64,000 nucleotides of DNA from Gardnerella leopoldii (GCF_003293675.1 NZ_CP029984.1:186001-250000), one strand, 5' to 3'; numbered from the stretch's first letter, positions 51,602 to 61,269 are shown. Numbers and translations: made by a program. The notes: generated by a model from the letters alone, not told the origin.

Positions 51602-52396
51602 ATGGCTTTTGAAAACGTGGATTATAAGTCGCTTGATATTCCAGCGGCTCCTTTTAGTGACCCTTCTCGCATACCAGATTTTCCTAAGGGCAAAGTGCCT
51701 CGTCATGTCGGTGTGATTATGGACGGAAACGGACGCTGGGCAAAAGAGCGCGGAATGATTCGAACCGAAGGTCATAAAGCTGCAGAACCGGTAGTTTTTG
51801 ACGTTATTGCAGGAGCTATAGAAGCAGGAGTTCGTTATTTAAGCTTATACACTTTTTCTACCGAAAATTGGAAGCGATCTCCGCAAGAAGTGCGCTTTTT
51901 AATGGGATTTTCTAGGGAGATTATTCATAGGCGAGTTGCACAAATGAACGAGTGGGGAGTGCGAGTTCGTTGGGCAGGTCGTCGTCCTCGTTTGTGGAAG
52001 TCTGTTATTGACGAGTTGGAAAAAGCGCAAGAAATCACCAAAAATAATAAAACCATTGACGTTGTTTTTTGCATAAATTACGGCGGTCGTGCGGAAATTG
52101 CGGATGCTTGCGCGCAAATTGCGAAAGAAATTCGAGACGGCAAAATTAAAGGCGATCGCGTAAGTGAAAAAATGATTGCTGAGCACTTGTATAATCCGGA
52201 TATTCCAGATTGCGATTTGGTGATTCGCACTTCCGGCGAGCAGCGCACTAGCAACTTTTTGCCTTGGCAAGCATCCTACGCGGAACTTGATTTTGTGCCG
52301 GAACTATTCCCGGATTACGGCCGCGAAGCGCTGTGGAGATCAATCGACCGTTATGCGCATCGCGATCGCAGATTTGGTGGCGTAAAAAACGCCTAG
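51602..52396 (+). CDS. uppS: Isoprenyl (undecaprenyl) diphosphate synthase
   Basis: The 264-residue cis-prenyltransferase makes the lipid carrier for cell-wall synthesis. The catalytic block HVGVIMDGNGRWAKERG (about 37-54) includes the essential Asp. YLSLYTFSTENWKRSPQEV, CINYGGRAEI and LVIRTSGEQRTSNFLPWQ (with the conserved RTSGE-R) follow. ATG 51602 overlaps the end of recO closely. Convergent with the M20 gene 17 bp downstream. Confidence 0.96.
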   Translation: MAFENVDYKSLDIPAAPFSDPSRIPDFPKGKVPRHVGVIMDGNGRWAKERGMIRTEGHKAAEPVVFDVIAGAIEAGVRYLSLYTFSTENWKRSPQEVRFLMGFSREIIHRRVAQMNEWGVRVRWAGRRPRLWKSVIDELEKAQEITKNNKTIDVVFCINYGGRAEIADACAQIAKEIRDGKIKGDRVSEKMIAEHLYNPDIPDCDLVIRTSGEQRTSNFLPWQASYAELDFVPELFPDYGREALWRSIDRYAHRDRRFGGVKNA

Positions 52397-52413
52397 TATC
52401 TCACTAAGATTTG

Positions 52414-53646
52414 TTACTTTTCGCTAGCGAGCCAAGCGCAAGCTGCTACAACTGCAGCTGCTAATCCGCGATTAAGAGTGGGCTGCAAATCTGGGGCGAA
52501 TGCCGGATTGTGATTTCCAGGAGCATTCTGCATATCCGCAAAACCACCTAAGCCCCAGTAAGCGTAAGGAGTTTTAAAAGCGTTCGCGACTATAGAAAAA
52601 TCTTCCGAAGCAGAAGCGCGCGAAATATCTACAGAATCTTCTCCAAAGTATTCATCAAAAGCTTTACGCACGCGCAAAGACGCATTCTGATCATTATTCG
52701 TAAGCGGATAGCGATCATAATACGTAAACTCTGGTTCTTTAGGACATCTTGCAAGCTCGCACTCTCCACGCACAATTCGTTCAATAGCATTGTGCACAAA
52801 TTCTTGAGTATCTTCGCTATAAGTTCTTGTGTTAATTAAAAGCTCGGCATCATCAGGAATAATATTCGACTTACTTCCTGCATTAAGCGCGCCAACTGTA
52901 ACAATTGCGTAATCTTTAGCTGCAAGTTCGCGAGAAACAATCGTCTGCAATTTAAGCACAATTGATGAAGCAACAACCACCGGGTCAACGCTCAACTCAG
53001 GCATAGAACCATGCGAACCTTTACCAAAAATGTGCACGCGAATCGAAGCTGCAGTAGTTAAGAATGCGCCCGAACGAATACCGACTGTTCCTGCAGGAAT
53101 AGCACCCAACACATGCTGACCAAGGTAAACGTCGGGCTTTGCAATCATGCTCGTAATGCCATTTTCCACCAAGTCTTTTGCGCCTTGAGCTGTTTCTTCT
53201 CCAGGCTGAAAAACGCCAATGTACGTTCCTCTCCAAGCATCTTTATGTTCATTAAAAGCCTTCAAGGCACCAAGTAGGCTGGAAATATGAAAATCGTGAC
53301 CGCAAGCGTGTGAAACTCCAACCGTTTTGCCATTTTCGTCTTGCGTGCTAACTGTTGAAGTGTAATCTTTTCCTGAATTTTCTTTAATTGGAAGCGCATC
53401 GATATCCGCTCTCATAGCAACAACAGGACCTTCGCCGTTTTTAATTTCTGCCACAACGCCTGTTTTTCCAACTCGCTTTGTTTCAATCCCAGCTTTGCTA
53501 AGAATATCAATAATTGTTTGAGCTGTATGATCTTCTTTCATTGACAGTTCAGGATGTTGATGAAAGTATTTGTATTGTTTTTCTCGTTCTGCTTGGGTTT
53601 CATCTAAATCGGATAATATTTTTTGAACTGCCGTAAGTTGCAGCAT
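52414..53646 (-). CDS. M20-family amidohydrolase / peptidase
   Basis: The product has 410 residues, ATG 53646 with GCAGGAG upstream. The N-terminal half has HQHPELSMKEDHTA, ADIDALPI and the metal-binding VSHACGHDFHISSLLGA. GEETAQGAKDLVENG carries the catalytic Glu pair. A dimerisation insert and C-terminal EDFS and NHNPAFAPD (last metal His) follow. The family includes hippurate and N-acyl amino acid hydrolases. The exact substrate cannot be told from sequence. It has its own transcript, convergent with uppS. Confidence 0.92.
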   Translation of the reverse strand: MLQLTAVQKILSDLDETQAEREKQYKYFHQHPELSMKEDHTAQTIIDILSKAGIETKRVGKTGVVAEIKNGEGPVVAMRADIDALPIKENSGKDYTSTVSTQDENGKTVGVSHACGHDFHISSLLGALKAFNEHKDAWRGTYIGVFQPGEETAQGAKDLVENGITSMIAKPDVYLGQHVLGAIPAGTVGIRSGAFLTTAASIRVHIFGKGSHGSMPELSVDPVVVASSIVLKLQTIVSRELAAKDYAIVTVGALNAGSKSNIIPDDAELLINTRTYSEDTQEFVHNAIERIVRGECELARCPKEPEFTYYDRYPLTNNDQNASLRVRKAFDEYFGEDSVDISRASASEDFSIVANAFKTPYAYWGLGGFADMQNAPGNHNPAFAPDLQPTLNRGLAAAVVAACAWLASEK

Positions 53647-53720
53647 AAACTCCTGCTTTCTTTTGTTTTATTATAACTTTTTTGAGTTTTGAGATTATTT
53701 GAGATTATTTGATTTCAGTT

Positions 53721-54110
53721 TTATTCTTCTTTATTTCGTTCGTTGAGAATTTTATCTATAAGCGCACTTTTTGCGTCAATTTGATTGCTAAAACCAGGGC
53801 GAATATCTAATTTTAGTATTACTCCGGTACGGTATCCTTTGCTGACTAAAGCCATCGTAGCGTCTTTTACAACGCTCATAACGTCATCAAATTCGCCCTC
53901 AATATTCGTGAACATTGCGTTAGTTTCGTTCTTTAATCCAGAATCGCGAATTACTTGTACGGCATCCGCCACGTACTCGCTCAACTCGTCTCCGACTCCG
54001 CTTGGAGCAATACACAACGCTGCGACCGTGTTAGTTTTGTGAGCGTTTGTGCAACTATTTTCGCAATTCTTTGCGTTTTTATCTTTGTTATCTTTATTAT
54101 TTTCACTCAT
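53721..54110 (-). CDS. MTH1187/DUF77 family thiamine-binding protein
   Basis: The protein has 129 residues, ATG 54110 with AAAGGGA upstream. After a Lys/Asn-rich start of 25 residues, the conserved fold begins AALCIAPSGVGDELSEYVADAVQVIRDSG, then MFTNIEGEFDDVMSVVKDA, SKGYRTGVILKLDIRPGF and a C-terminal helix. This family (DUF77, same fold as YkoF) binds thiamine or related compounds as tetramers. It may buffer or sense thiamine along with the ykoE-type transporters at 2.2 and 60.4 kb. No riboswitch is seen before it. Confidence 0.85.
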   Translation of the reverse strand: MSENNKDNKDKNAKNCENSCTNAHKTNTVAALCIAPSGVGDELSEYVADAVQVIRDSGLKNETNAMFTNIEGEFDDVMSVVKDATMALVSKGYRTGVILKLDIRPGFSNQIDAKSALIDKILNERNKEE

Positions 54111-54226
54111 AGTAACAATCCCTTTAAAATCGTAATCTTACGCAAATTTAGCAAAACAAGACAACGCCAAATAATGCGTCAACAAACTTATAAATTTGCG
54201 TTACTTTAACAGTTACTTTAACAATT

Positions 54227-54255
54227 TTACAAGCGTCACAGGGTTTTTCTATAAT
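54227..54255 (+). promoter_or_regulatory. Promoter of glyS
   Basis: TTTACA (54227-54232), 17-bp spacer, TATAAT (54250-54255), 46 bp before the start codon. Confidence 0.7.
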
Positions 54256-54301
54256 AGCAACGTTTTCACCCGAATTTTCTAGTTTTACGAAAAGGTGTAT
54301 T

Positions 54302-55822
54302 GTGGCTGTTTCAAAGCTTGATGAAGTCGTCTCCTTGGCTAAGCGTCGAGGATTTGTGTTCCCAGCCGGCGAAATTTACGGTGGCACGCGTTCTGCGTGG
54401 GATTACGGCCCGCTTGGTGTTGCGTTAAAAGATAATATCAAGCGCGAATGGTGGCGCTACATGGTGACCACGCGTGGAGATGTTGTTGGAGTGGATACTT
54501 CCGTTATTCTGCCTTCACAGGTGTGGGTTGCCTCCGGTCACGTTTCCGTGTTTAACGATCCTTTGATCGAGTGCTTGAATTGCCATAAGCGTCATCGTGC
54601 AGATAAGTTGGAAGAGTCTTATGCTGAAAAGCATGGCGATAAAATGCCAGAAAATGGCTTAAAAGACATTGCTTGCCCAGATTGCGGTACTCGCGGAAAC
54701 TGGACTGAGCCACGTGACTTCAACATGATGCTTCGCACTCATTTAGGACCGGTTGAAGACGAAAATAGCTTGCATTATTTGCGTCCAGAAACAGCTCAGG
54801 GCATTTTCGTTGACTTTAAGAACGTCATGACTTCTACTCGTCAAAAGCCACCTTTCGGTATTGCAAATATTGGTAAGTCTTTCCGCAACGAAATTACGCC
54901 TGGAAACTTCATCTTCCGCACTCGCGAGTTTGAGCAGATGGAAATGGAATTCTTCGTAGAGCCTGGAACCGACGAAGCTTGGCACCAGTATTGGATTGAC
55001 ACTCGCGTGCGTTGGTATGTTGATTTGGGTGTGAAGCCAGAAAACTTGCGCATGTATGAGCATCCTAAGGAGAAGCTCAGCCACTATTCCAAGCGCACTG
55101 TCGATATTGAATACAAATTCGGCTTCCAAGGTTCGGATTGGGGAGAGCTTGAGGGTATTGCAAACCGTACTGACTACGATTTGTCTGCTCATGCTAAGCA
55201 TTCCGGCGAGGATTTGAGTTACTTTAACCAGGCTACTGGCGAAAAGTATGTGCCTTACGTTATTGAGCCTGCAGCTGGTCTTACGCGCTCGCTTATGGCA
55301 TTCTTGGTTGATGCTTACGACGTTGACGAAGCTCCAAACACTAAGGGCGGAGTTGACAAGCGCACTGTTCTTCGACTTGATCCTCGTTTGGCTCCTGTTA
55401 AAGCTGCAGTTTTGCCTTTAAGCAAGAAGCCAGAATTGCAAGCTGTTGCTCAAGATTTGGCTGCAGATTTGCGTCAGCATGATTGGGTTATCGATTACGA
55501 TGAGGCTGGAGCTATTGGTCGCCGCTATCGTCGTGAGGACGAAATTGGTACTCCTTTGTGCGTAACAGTCGACTTCGATACTTTGGAAGATCATGCTGTT
55601 ACAATTCGCGAGCGCGACACTATGCAACAAGAGCGCGTTTCCTTGGACAAGGTTGCAGATTACGTTGCTAGCCGAATTAACGAAAAACGTGTTAAGTATC
55701 CGCAAGGTCCTGTTGAAATCGTTGGTACTCGTGCAGCCGACGGCGCTACGGATATTGCTAAAGAAGCTGGCGAAGACGAGTCTAAGCCTGTACAAATCGC
55801 TACTGCTGGCGGATTGTACTAA
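54302..55822 (+). CDS. glyS: Glycyl-tRNA synthetase (single-chain, alpha2 type)
   Basis: The 506-residue enzyme is class II, with the GlyRS N-terminus [26 protein letters not shown]. Motif 2 lies around [28 protein letters not shown], with [15 protein letters not shown] before it. Motif 3 is [18 protein letters not shown], and an anticodon-binding domain with [14 protein letters not shown] ends the protein. Start GTG 54302 has AAAAGGTG upstream. A strong sigma70 promoter is visible in front and no T-box is present, unlike ileS. Confidence 0.97.
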   Translation: MAVSKLDEVVSLAKRRGFVFPAGEIYGGTRSAWDYGPLGVALKDNIKREWWRYMVTTRGDVVGVDTSVILPSQVWVASGHVSVFNDPLIECLNCHKRHRADKLEESYAEKHGDKMPENGLKDIACPDCGTRGNWTEPRDFNMMLRTHLGPVEDENSLHYLRPETAQGIFVDFKNVMTSTRQKPPFGIANIGKSFRNEITPGNFIFRTREFEQMEMEFFVEPGTDEAWHQYWIDTRVRWYVDLGVKPENLRMYEHPKEKLSHYSKRTVDIEYKFGFQGSDWGELEGIANRTDYDLSAHAKHSGEDLSYFNQATGEKYVPYVIEPAAGLTRSLMAFLVDAYDVDEAPNTKGGVDKRTVLRLDPRLAPVKAAVLPLSKKPELQAVAQDLAADLRQHDWVIDYDEAGAIGRRYRREDEIGTPLCVTVDFDTLEDHAVTIRERDTMQQERVSLDKVADYVASRINEKRVKYPQGPVEIVGTRAADGATDIAKEAGEDESKPVQIATAGGLY

Positions 55823-55891
55823 TACGCGTTTGAGTAGTGCTTAAGCATTAATAAGCAAAATTATTATTATAGTGAACGGAGTTAAAGCAAT

Positions 55892-57046
55892 ATGAATTTT
55901 TCTATAAAACCAGTGGATTTAGGGAAAGTTCATATTGCAACTCCTGTTGTTCTATCTCCAATGGCTGGGATCACTAACTGGCCATTTCGCGTAATTTGCC
56001 GCGAATTTGGTCCGGACGGGCTTTACGTAGCGGAAATGATTACAGCGCGAGCTCTAGTTGCACGAAATCCAAAAGCGCTTAGACTTTGCCGTTTTGCTCC
56101 TAGCGAAAAAGTGCGCTCTTTGCAGCTTTATGGTGTAAATCCTTCTATTGTTGAGCAGGCAGCTCGAATTGTTGTCGACGAAAACATGGCTGACCACGTT
56201 GACTTAAACTTCGGCTGTCCAGTTCCAAAAGTGACGCGACGCGGCGGCGGTTCTGCTCTTCCTTGGAAAACTGATTTGTTGCAAGAAATTTTGCATCGCG
56301 TTGTTTCTGTTTGTGAGCCAGCAGGAATCCCTGTTACGGCTAAATTCCGTGTTGGAATTGACGAGAATCATGAAACTTTTATTCAAGCTGGTCATATTGC
56401 ACAAGAAGAAGGATGCGCTGCTGTAACTTTGCATGCTCGCACAACTGCAGAATATTACGGTGGTCATTCAGACTGGCAGCGTATTGGTGAGCTTGTAGAG
56501 GCGCTGAATATCCCCGTTTTTGGCAATGGTGATATTTGGGGTGCTGAAGATGCGCTCGCAATGTTTAAGGAAACTGGTTGCGCTGGCGTTGCTATCGGTC
56601 GAGGATGCCAAGGTCGCCCATGGTTGTTTGCTGATATTCGCAATGCTTGCGAAGGTAGCGATAATCGTGTGAATCCTACTTTGGCAGAAGTTGGTTCCGT
56701 TATTTTGCGTCACTTGAAGCTTTTAGTTGAGTTTTATGATGGTGACGAGCGTATGGCTGTTCACGACTTGCGTAAGCATGTTGCTTGGTATTTAAAGGGC
56801 TTTCCTGTTGGTGGTGGCACTCGTAAAGCGTTTATGGAGTGCGAATCGATTGAGGATGTTCAACGTAATCTCGATATGCTTGATGGTTCTCTTCGTTTGC
56901 CAGAAAAGGTGTTAGACACGCCGCGTGGACGAGTTAGATTTGCTAAAAAAGTTCATTTGCCGTATGGGTGGTTAGATTCTCGTACAACTAGTCACGAAGA
57001 GCGAGAGGCGTTATTTGGTGATGATCCAATGGATGCAAGTTACTAG
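55892..57046 (+). CDS. dusB: tRNA-dihydrouridine synthase
   Basis: The 384-residue flavoenzyme reduces uridines in the tRNA D-loop. It has the TIM-barrel start VVLSPMAGITNWPFRVICREFG, QLYGVNP, the catalytic-cysteine block DLNFGCPVPKVTRRGGGSALP, VTAKFRVGID, LHARTTAEYYGGHSDW (Arg/Lys FMN ligands) and FGNGDIWGAEDALAMF. ATG 55892 has CGGAG about ten bases upstream. The gene lies 69 bp after glyS. A hairpin with CACC/GGTG and GTGCT/AGCAC arms at 57108-57140 lies between it and ftsZ. Confidence 0.95.
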   Translation: MNFSIKPVDLGKVHIATPVVLSPMAGITNWPFRVICREFGPDGLYVAEMITARALVARNPKALRLCRFAPSEKVRSLQLYGVNPSIVEQAARIVVDENMADHVDLNFGCPVPKVTRRGGGSALPWKTDLLQEILHRVVSVCEPAGIPVTAKFRVGIDENHETFIQAGHIAQEEGCAAVTLHARTTAEYYGGHSDWQRIGELVEALNIPVFGNGDIWGAEDALAMFKETGCAGVAIGRGCQGRPWLFADIRNACEGSDNRVNPTLAEVGSVILRHLKLLVEFYDGDERMAVHDLRKHVAWYLKGFPVGGGTRKAFMECESIEDVQRNLDMLDGSLRLPEKVLDTPRGRVRFAKKVHLPYGWLDSRTTSHEEREALFGDDPMDASY

Positions 57047-57248
57047 TGTTTTCTAGGGCTTTCGTCATTTTTTTGCTCTGATTATTTCGAGAATATTCTA
57101 TTAAAATCACCTTGTGCTCATATTTGCATATAGCACGGTGTATTATCAAAGCAGTGACATTTTTTCAGTTTATTGTGAAAACGTCGTCAGTATCGAGCGT
57201 TTTGCGCTAAAATATTGTGTAAACGTGCGTGAGTGACAGGAGATAACG

Positions 57249-58460
57249 GTGAGCGAGATTGCCCAGACTGACAATTTCAACGACAAAACCATCATCAAGG
57301 TAGTCGGCGTCGGTGGTGCCGGCGGTAACGCCGTCAATCGGATGATCAGCGAGGGCCTACAGAATGTAGAGTTTGTGGCCATTAATACTGACGCTAAAGA
57401 TTTACTGCGTTCTGATGCTGATGTAAAGATTTCATTATCTGATGCTTCGAGCCGAGGCTTAGGCGCTGGTGCTGATCCTGAAAAGGGTGCTAAGGCTGCG
57501 CAGGATCATCAATCAGACATTGAAGAGGCACTTAAGGGTGCTGACATGGTGTTTGTTACCTGCGGTGAAGGCGGCGGCACAGGTACTGGTGCAAGCCCAA
57601 TTGTGGCTCGTGCAGCTCATCAGCAAGGTGCTTTGACTATTGCTGTTGTTACACGTCCATTCGGTTTTGAAGGACCACAACGTGCTGCATCTGCAAAACT
57701 TGGTATCGAGAATCTTCGCAAAGAAGTTGACGCGTTGATTGTTATTCCAAACGATCGTCTTTTGGAAATTTCTGATCGTACTATTGGAATTATTGAAGCA
57801 TTTAAGACGGCAGATACTGCGTTGCTCGCAGGTGTGCAAGGCATTACTGATTTAATTACCATGAATTCTTACATTCATGTTGATTTCTCTGATGTTACAG
57901 CTGTTCTTCGCGGAGCGGGTACCGCATTGTTCGGTATTGGTGCTGCAAAAGGCGAGGATCGTGCAACTCAGGCAGCTGAAATTGCTATTAGCTCCCCATT
58001 GCTGGAAGAAAGCATTGAGGGTGCTCACGGTGCTTTGATTAATATCGCAGGTCCAAGTGATTTGAAGCTTCAGGAAGCTTCTGCTGCAACTGAACTTGTT
58101 CGTAAAGCTATTCATCCAGAAGCTCAAATTATTTGGGGTCTTTCCCTGGATGATTCTTACGGCGATGAGGTTCGAGTTACGGTTATTGCTGCTGGTTTTG
58201 ATGCTCATCCTAAGGCGGAGGAGTCCTCAGCTAAAGCTGGTCAGTTTGTTGATATGCAAGCAGATGTTAAGCCTGTAGCTCCTGCACAGTCTACCTCATC
58301 TTTCAAAGAGGAAGCTCAAGCTGCTCCACAAGTAGAACAACCTGCTTCTATGCCTTCTATGTTTGAGCCTGCAATGAATCAGCAATATTCTCCTGCGGCA
58401 GCTCCTGTACAGCAGCCTGCCGAACCTGACGAATTAGATATTCCTGATTTTCTGCGTTAA
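57249..58460 (+). CDS. ftsZ: Cell division protein FtsZ
   Basis: The 403-residue tubulin homologue forms the Z ring. GTP-binding elements: GVGGAGGNAVNRMI (20-33), the tubulin signature GGGTGTGASPIVA (about 108-120), NDRLLEISDRT and ALINIAGPSDLKLQEA. A Gln/Pro/Ala linker leads to the C-terminal conserved peptide DELDIPDFLR, which binds SepF and other partners. GTG 57249 has AGGAG seven bases upstream. sepF follows 24 bp later, so the Z ring protein and its membrane tether are made together. Confidence 0.99.
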   Translation: MSEIAQTDNFNDKTIIKVVGVGGAGGNAVNRMISEGLQNVEFVAINTDAKDLLRSDADVKISLSDASSRGLGAGADPEKGAKAAQDHQSDIEEALKGADMVFVTCGEGGGTGTGASPIVARAAHQQGALTIAVVTRPFGFEGPQRAASAKLGIENLRKEVDALIVIPNDRLLEISDRTIGIIEAFKTADTALLAGVQGITDLITMNSYIHVDFSDVTAVLRGAGTALFGIGAAKGEDRATQAAEIAISSPLLEESIEGAHGALINIAGPSDLKLQEASAATELVRKAIHPEAQIIWGLSLDDSYGDEVRVTVIAAGFDAHPKAEESSAKAGQFVDMQADVKPVAPAQSTSSFKEEAQAAPQVEQPASMPSMFEPAMNQQYSPAAAPVQQPAEPDELDIPDFLR

Positions 58461-58484
58461 GCGTGACGAGAGGAGGGTTGCTTC

Positions 58485-58943
58485 ATGGCTGGCTTTATGA
58501 AGAACGTGATGTCATACGTTGGTATGGCAGATGTGCCTGAGGATGATGATTATGCTGAATCTGATGTTCAAGAAACGTCATTCGATAATGATCGCTCGGT
58601 AACTCCTGCTGTGTCGCAACATGGTAATGATTTGCGTGGTGGTTCTGCTCGTGCGAATGCTAGTCGTATGAGTCGTATCACTACAATTCATCCTAAGTCT
58701 TACGATGATGCGCAAATGGTAGGTCGTGCTTTGCGTGACGGTGTTCCAGTGGTTTTAAACCTTACTGGTGTAACTGAATCGGTTGCGTATCGTATTGTTG
58801 ATTTTTCTGCTGGAGTTGTATTTGGTGTTCGCGGTTCTATTGAGCGTGTGACTCCTAGGGTATTTTTGCTAAGCCCAGCACAAGTGAATATCAAAGTAGA
58901 GGATGCTCCGAACGACAATACTGCGCGTGACTTGTTCTCCTAA
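58485..58943 (+). CDS. sepF: Cell division protein SepF
   Basis: The 152-residue protein starts MAGFMKNVMSYVGMAD, an amphipathic membrane-targeting helix. An acidic linker follows, then the SepF core: IHPKSYDDAQMVGRALRDG, PVVLNLTGVTESVAYRIVDFSAGVVFGV and RVTPRVFLLSPAQVNI. In Actinobacteria lacking FtsA, SepF ties FtsZ to the membrane. ATG 58485 is preceded by GAGGAGGG. Confidence 0.98.
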   Translation: MAGFMKNVMSYVGMADVPEDDDYAESDVQETSFDNDRSVTPAVSQHGNDLRGGSARANASRMSRITTIHPKSYDDAQMVGRALRDGVPVVLNLTGVTESVAYRIVDFSAGVVFGVRGSIERVTPRVFLLSPAQVNIKVEDAPNDNTARDLFS

Positions 58944-58970
58944 AAATTGTATTTGCTAAAGAATTAATTG

Positions 58971-59006
58971 AGCAGCGTTTGTTTAACAACTTTCGCTGCT
59001 TTTTTA
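58971..59006 (+). terminator. Intrinsic terminator of ftsZ-sepF
   Basis: AGCAGCG (58971-58977) and CGCTGCT (58994-59000) form the stem around a loop that has its own short TTGTT/AACAA pair. Six T follow. Confidence 0.8.
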
Positions 59007-59102
59007 TACTTTTTGGTAGCATAAAAGCGATGCGTACGAGCATGACTAAAATCATGCGAATTTAAACTAAAGGCATATAGCCCAAATAACGAAAGTAATC
59101 TC

Positions 59103-59921
59103 ATGAGCATTGAAAATGAAAACGAAAACACTATGCAAGCCAAGCAACGCACTGTATTGTCGTTTGTGCGTCGTTCTGGGCGCTTAGATGCGCGTTTACA
59201 GCACGCTCAGGAGCGTTATGCAACTCAGTACCTGCTAGACGTTACTGAAGCGCCTGGCTCATTTAGATTGCGCGAAAATTTGAACATTACGCATGATTGG
59301 ATTAGCGATAAGTGGGGGAATGATAATCCGCTTATTGTTGAAATTGGTTCCGGGCAAGGCGAAAACATTGTTGCTGCAGCTGAACGTTTGCCGGAAACTA
59401 ACTTTTTAGCGCTTGAAGTTTATGATCCAGGCGTTGCTCACACAATGCTTCTTGCTGGAAAGCAAGGTTTGACTAATCTTCGTATTGCGCAAATTAACGC
59501 TCCTGATTTCTTCGCTGCGTGCGACTGCGGAGTTTTAGAAGAAGTTTGGACTTTCTTCCCGGATCCATGGCCTAAAATGCGCCATCATAAGCGTCGTATT
59601 GTGCAGCCAGAGCTTGCCTCTACAATACACCAGGCGTTGCGTAGAGGGGGTGCGTGGCGCATTGCTACAGATATTGAGGACTACGCTTTGCATGTGCATG
59701 AGATTATGGATTCTCGCGAAGATTTTGCAAATATTGGCGAATTAAGCGCAAGTCTTCCAATTGAGCATGTAGGGAAAGGTACAGCTGATACTGCAGCAGC
59801 TCTTCCGCACGCAGATTTTAGCGAGTCTGAGCGCTTTGCTGGTCGAGTTCTTACGAATTTTGAGCGCAAAGGCTTGGAAGCTGGTCGCACGATTCACGAC
59901 TTCACCTACATAGTACAATAA
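59103..59921 (+). CDS. trmB: tRNA (guanine-N7-)-methyltransferase
   Basis: The 272-residue enzyme makes m7G46 in tRNA. SAM-binding motif [32 protein letters not shown] (about 79-110) and the family signature [23 protein letters not shown] (about 149-171) are present. C-terminal [17 protein letters not shown] fits as well. The ATG at 59103 has only a weak ribosome site. The gene stands alone between the sepF terminator and tRNA-Glu. Confidence 0.96.
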   Translation: MSIENENENTMQAKQRTVLSFVRRSGRLDARLQHAQERYATQYLLDVTEAPGSFRLRENLNITHDWISDKWGNDNPLIVEIGSGQGENIVAAAERLPETNFLALEVYDPGVAHTMLLAGKQGLTNLRIAQINAPDFFAACDCGVLEEVWTFFPDPWPKMRHHKRRIVQPELASTIHQALRRGGAWRIATDIEDYALHVHEIMDSREDFANIGELSASLPIEHVGKGTADTAAALPHADFSESERFAGRVLTNFERKGLEAGRTIHDFTYIVQ

Positions 59922-59981
59922 TGCTTTGCCGCCGCTGTTCTCGTAGCTTTGCAGTTGTACTTAGCCTCAACACGCCGTGAG

Positions 59982-60010
59982 TTGCGCGACTCTTTTTTGA
60001 GTGTTAATAT
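59982..60010 (+). promoter_or_regulatory. Promoter of tRNA-Glu
   Basis: TTGCGC (59982-59987), 17-bp spacer, TAATAT (60005-60010), 18 bp before the tRNA. Confidence 0.6.
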
Positions 60011-60028
60011 CATATGGTTTGGTTCGAA

Positions 60029-60100
60029 GCCCCCTTCGTCTAACGGTTAGGACACCAGACTTTCAATCTGACAACAAGAGTTCGACTCTCTTAGGGGGTA
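60029..60100 (+). tRNA. tRNA-Glu (anticodon TTC)
   Basis: Acceptor GCCCCCT with AGGGGGT (first pair G-T), anticodon stem CCAGA/TCTGA-type with loop CTTTCAA, T-arm AGAG/CTCT around TTCGACT. Confidence 0.94.
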
Positions 60101-60108
60101 CAAATTAC

Positions 60109-60137
60109 AACGCCGCTGGGTTTCCAGCGGCGTTTTT
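60109..60137 (+). terminator. Intrinsic terminator after tRNA-Glu
   Basis: AACGCCGCTGG and CCAGCGGCGTT form an 11-bp perfect stem around GTTT, with T5. Confidence 0.9.
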
Positions 60138-60389
60138 CGTTTTTCGTATTTCTGATTTTTGTATTTCTATTTTTACTGCTTACCCTATTTTTGCGCAGCA
60201 ATTAGTTTTTCATATATTTTTTCTATAAATCGATATAACATCTGACAATGTATTAAATATCACAAAAGGTATGTTGTGCTTTTTAGAGATGATACACTTT
60301 CTCATTGGTACTTCTGCCCGGGCTGCGTAGGTCAGGAAGTATTCAATTCAGTAATTTACAATGCGCAGCAGCTTAAAAAAGGATTTCCT

Positions 60390-61070
60390 ATGAGCGATAT
60401 TTTCAATACAAATAATAATGGATTAGAATCATCTAATTGTGTAACGGATCAAGTGGATAGTAATGCTGCTTCTAGTATTAATAGGGTTGTAAGCATGCGT
60501 TGGCGTGTTGCAGATATCGCATTAGGTGCTGCTCTTGCTGCTGTTTTTGGCGTTATCTTGTATGGCTATGGCTTGGTGTTTATTCCTTTGATTCGTACTT
60601 TGAATGCAGCTGTTCTTCCTGGTTTTGCAAGCATCACGCATGGTGTTTGGTATTTGTCTGGAACTCTTGCAGTTTTGCTTATTCGTAAACCAGGTTCTGC
60701 AGTGTATGTAAATGTTGTTGCAGCATTTGTACAGGTGCTTCTTGGAACTCCGTTTAATATGCGAGATACGCTTATTTCCGCACTTTTGCAGGGTGTGTTT
60801 GCGGAGATTCCGTTCTTAATTTTCCGTTTGCGAAAGTTTAATTTGACTTTAAGCGTTGTATCTGGATTATTGGTAGCGTTTGAGTATGGAGTTTACTTAA
60901 CATTTACTAAGTATCAAGGTAAGGCTCCAACTTATATTACTATTCACATGCTTAATGAGCTTATTAGTGGATTGCTGCTTTCTGGAGTGCTTGTGTGGTT
61001 TGTGTATTTAGCTTTGCGCAAAACTGGTGCTCTTGATAACTTAGCATCTGGACGTTCTGACCGAGCTTGA
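60390..61070 (+). CDS. Orphan YkoE-type ECF S component (second paralogue)
   Basis: The 226-residue membrane protein starts at ATG 60390, with AAAAAAGGA upstream. A longer frame from 60276 is rejected for lack of a ribosome site and protein character. After about 35 polar residues comes MRWRVADIALGAALAAVFGVILYG, then VLPGFASITHGVWYLSGTLAVLLIRKPGSA and LVWFVYLALRKTGALDNLASGR, each matching the YkoE at 2229. It has no adjacent ATPase or EcfT gene and no TPP riboswitch in its leader. It probably borrows the fused ATPase/EcfT protein encoded at 2891. Substrate could be thiamine, its pyrimidine, or something else regulated differently. Confidence 0.85.
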   Translation: MSDIFNTNNNGLESSNCVTDQVDSNAASSINRVVSMRWRVADIALGAALAAVFGVILYGYGLVFIPLIRTLNAAVLPGFASITHGVWYLSGTLAVLLIRKPGSAVYVNVVAAFVQVLLGTPFNMRDTLISALLQGVFAEIPFLIFRLRKFNLTLSVVSGLLVAFEYGVYLTFTKYQGKAPTYITIHMLNELISGLLLSGVLVWFVYLALRKTGALDNLASGRSDRA

Positions 61071-61091
61071 AATCATCGGGATTTCAAGCTC
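61063..61091 (+). promoter_or_regulatory. Perfect palindrome overlapping the stop of the second YkoE gene
   Basis: GAGCTTGAAATC (61063-61074) and GATTTCAAGCTC (61080-61091) form a 12-bp perfect stem with a five-base loop. The TGA stop lies inside the stem. No T run follows, so a Rho-dependent or processing role is as likely as termination. Confidence 0.65.
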
Positions 61092-61129
61092 AGTAATCCT
61101 AAGCAAGGTCAAAAATTCGACTCACTGAG

Positions 61130-61159
61130 TTGGCGACGTTTATGGGTATGTGCTAATCT
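61130..61159 (+). promoter_or_regulatory. Promoter of tRNA-Met
   Basis: TTGGCG (61130-61135), 18-bp spacer, TAATCT (61154-61159), 24 bp before the tRNA. Confidence 0.5.
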
Positions 61160-61183
61160 AGTCGTTGCTAACTTTGTTAGCGT

Positions 61184-61257
61184 GGGGCTTTAGCTCAGTC
61201 GGTTAGAGCAGCGGACTCATAATCCGTCGGTCCAGGGTTCAAGCCCCTGAGGCCCCA
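61184..61257 (+). tRNA. tRNA-Met (anticodon CAT)
   Basis: Acceptor GGGGCTT with AGGCCCC, D-arm GCTC/GAGC, anticodon stem GCGGA/TCCGT with loop CTCATAA, T-arm CAGGG/CCCTG around TTCAAGC. Elongator Met is likely. A tRNA-Ile with modified CAT cannot be excluded from sequence alone. Confidence 0.92.
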
Positions 61258-61269
61258 CAAGATATTAAT

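Noticed and set aside
60138..60389. TPP riboswitch in front of the second YkoE gene
   Set aside because: No CTGAGA segment or TGATC..TAATACCGGCG region could be found in the leader.
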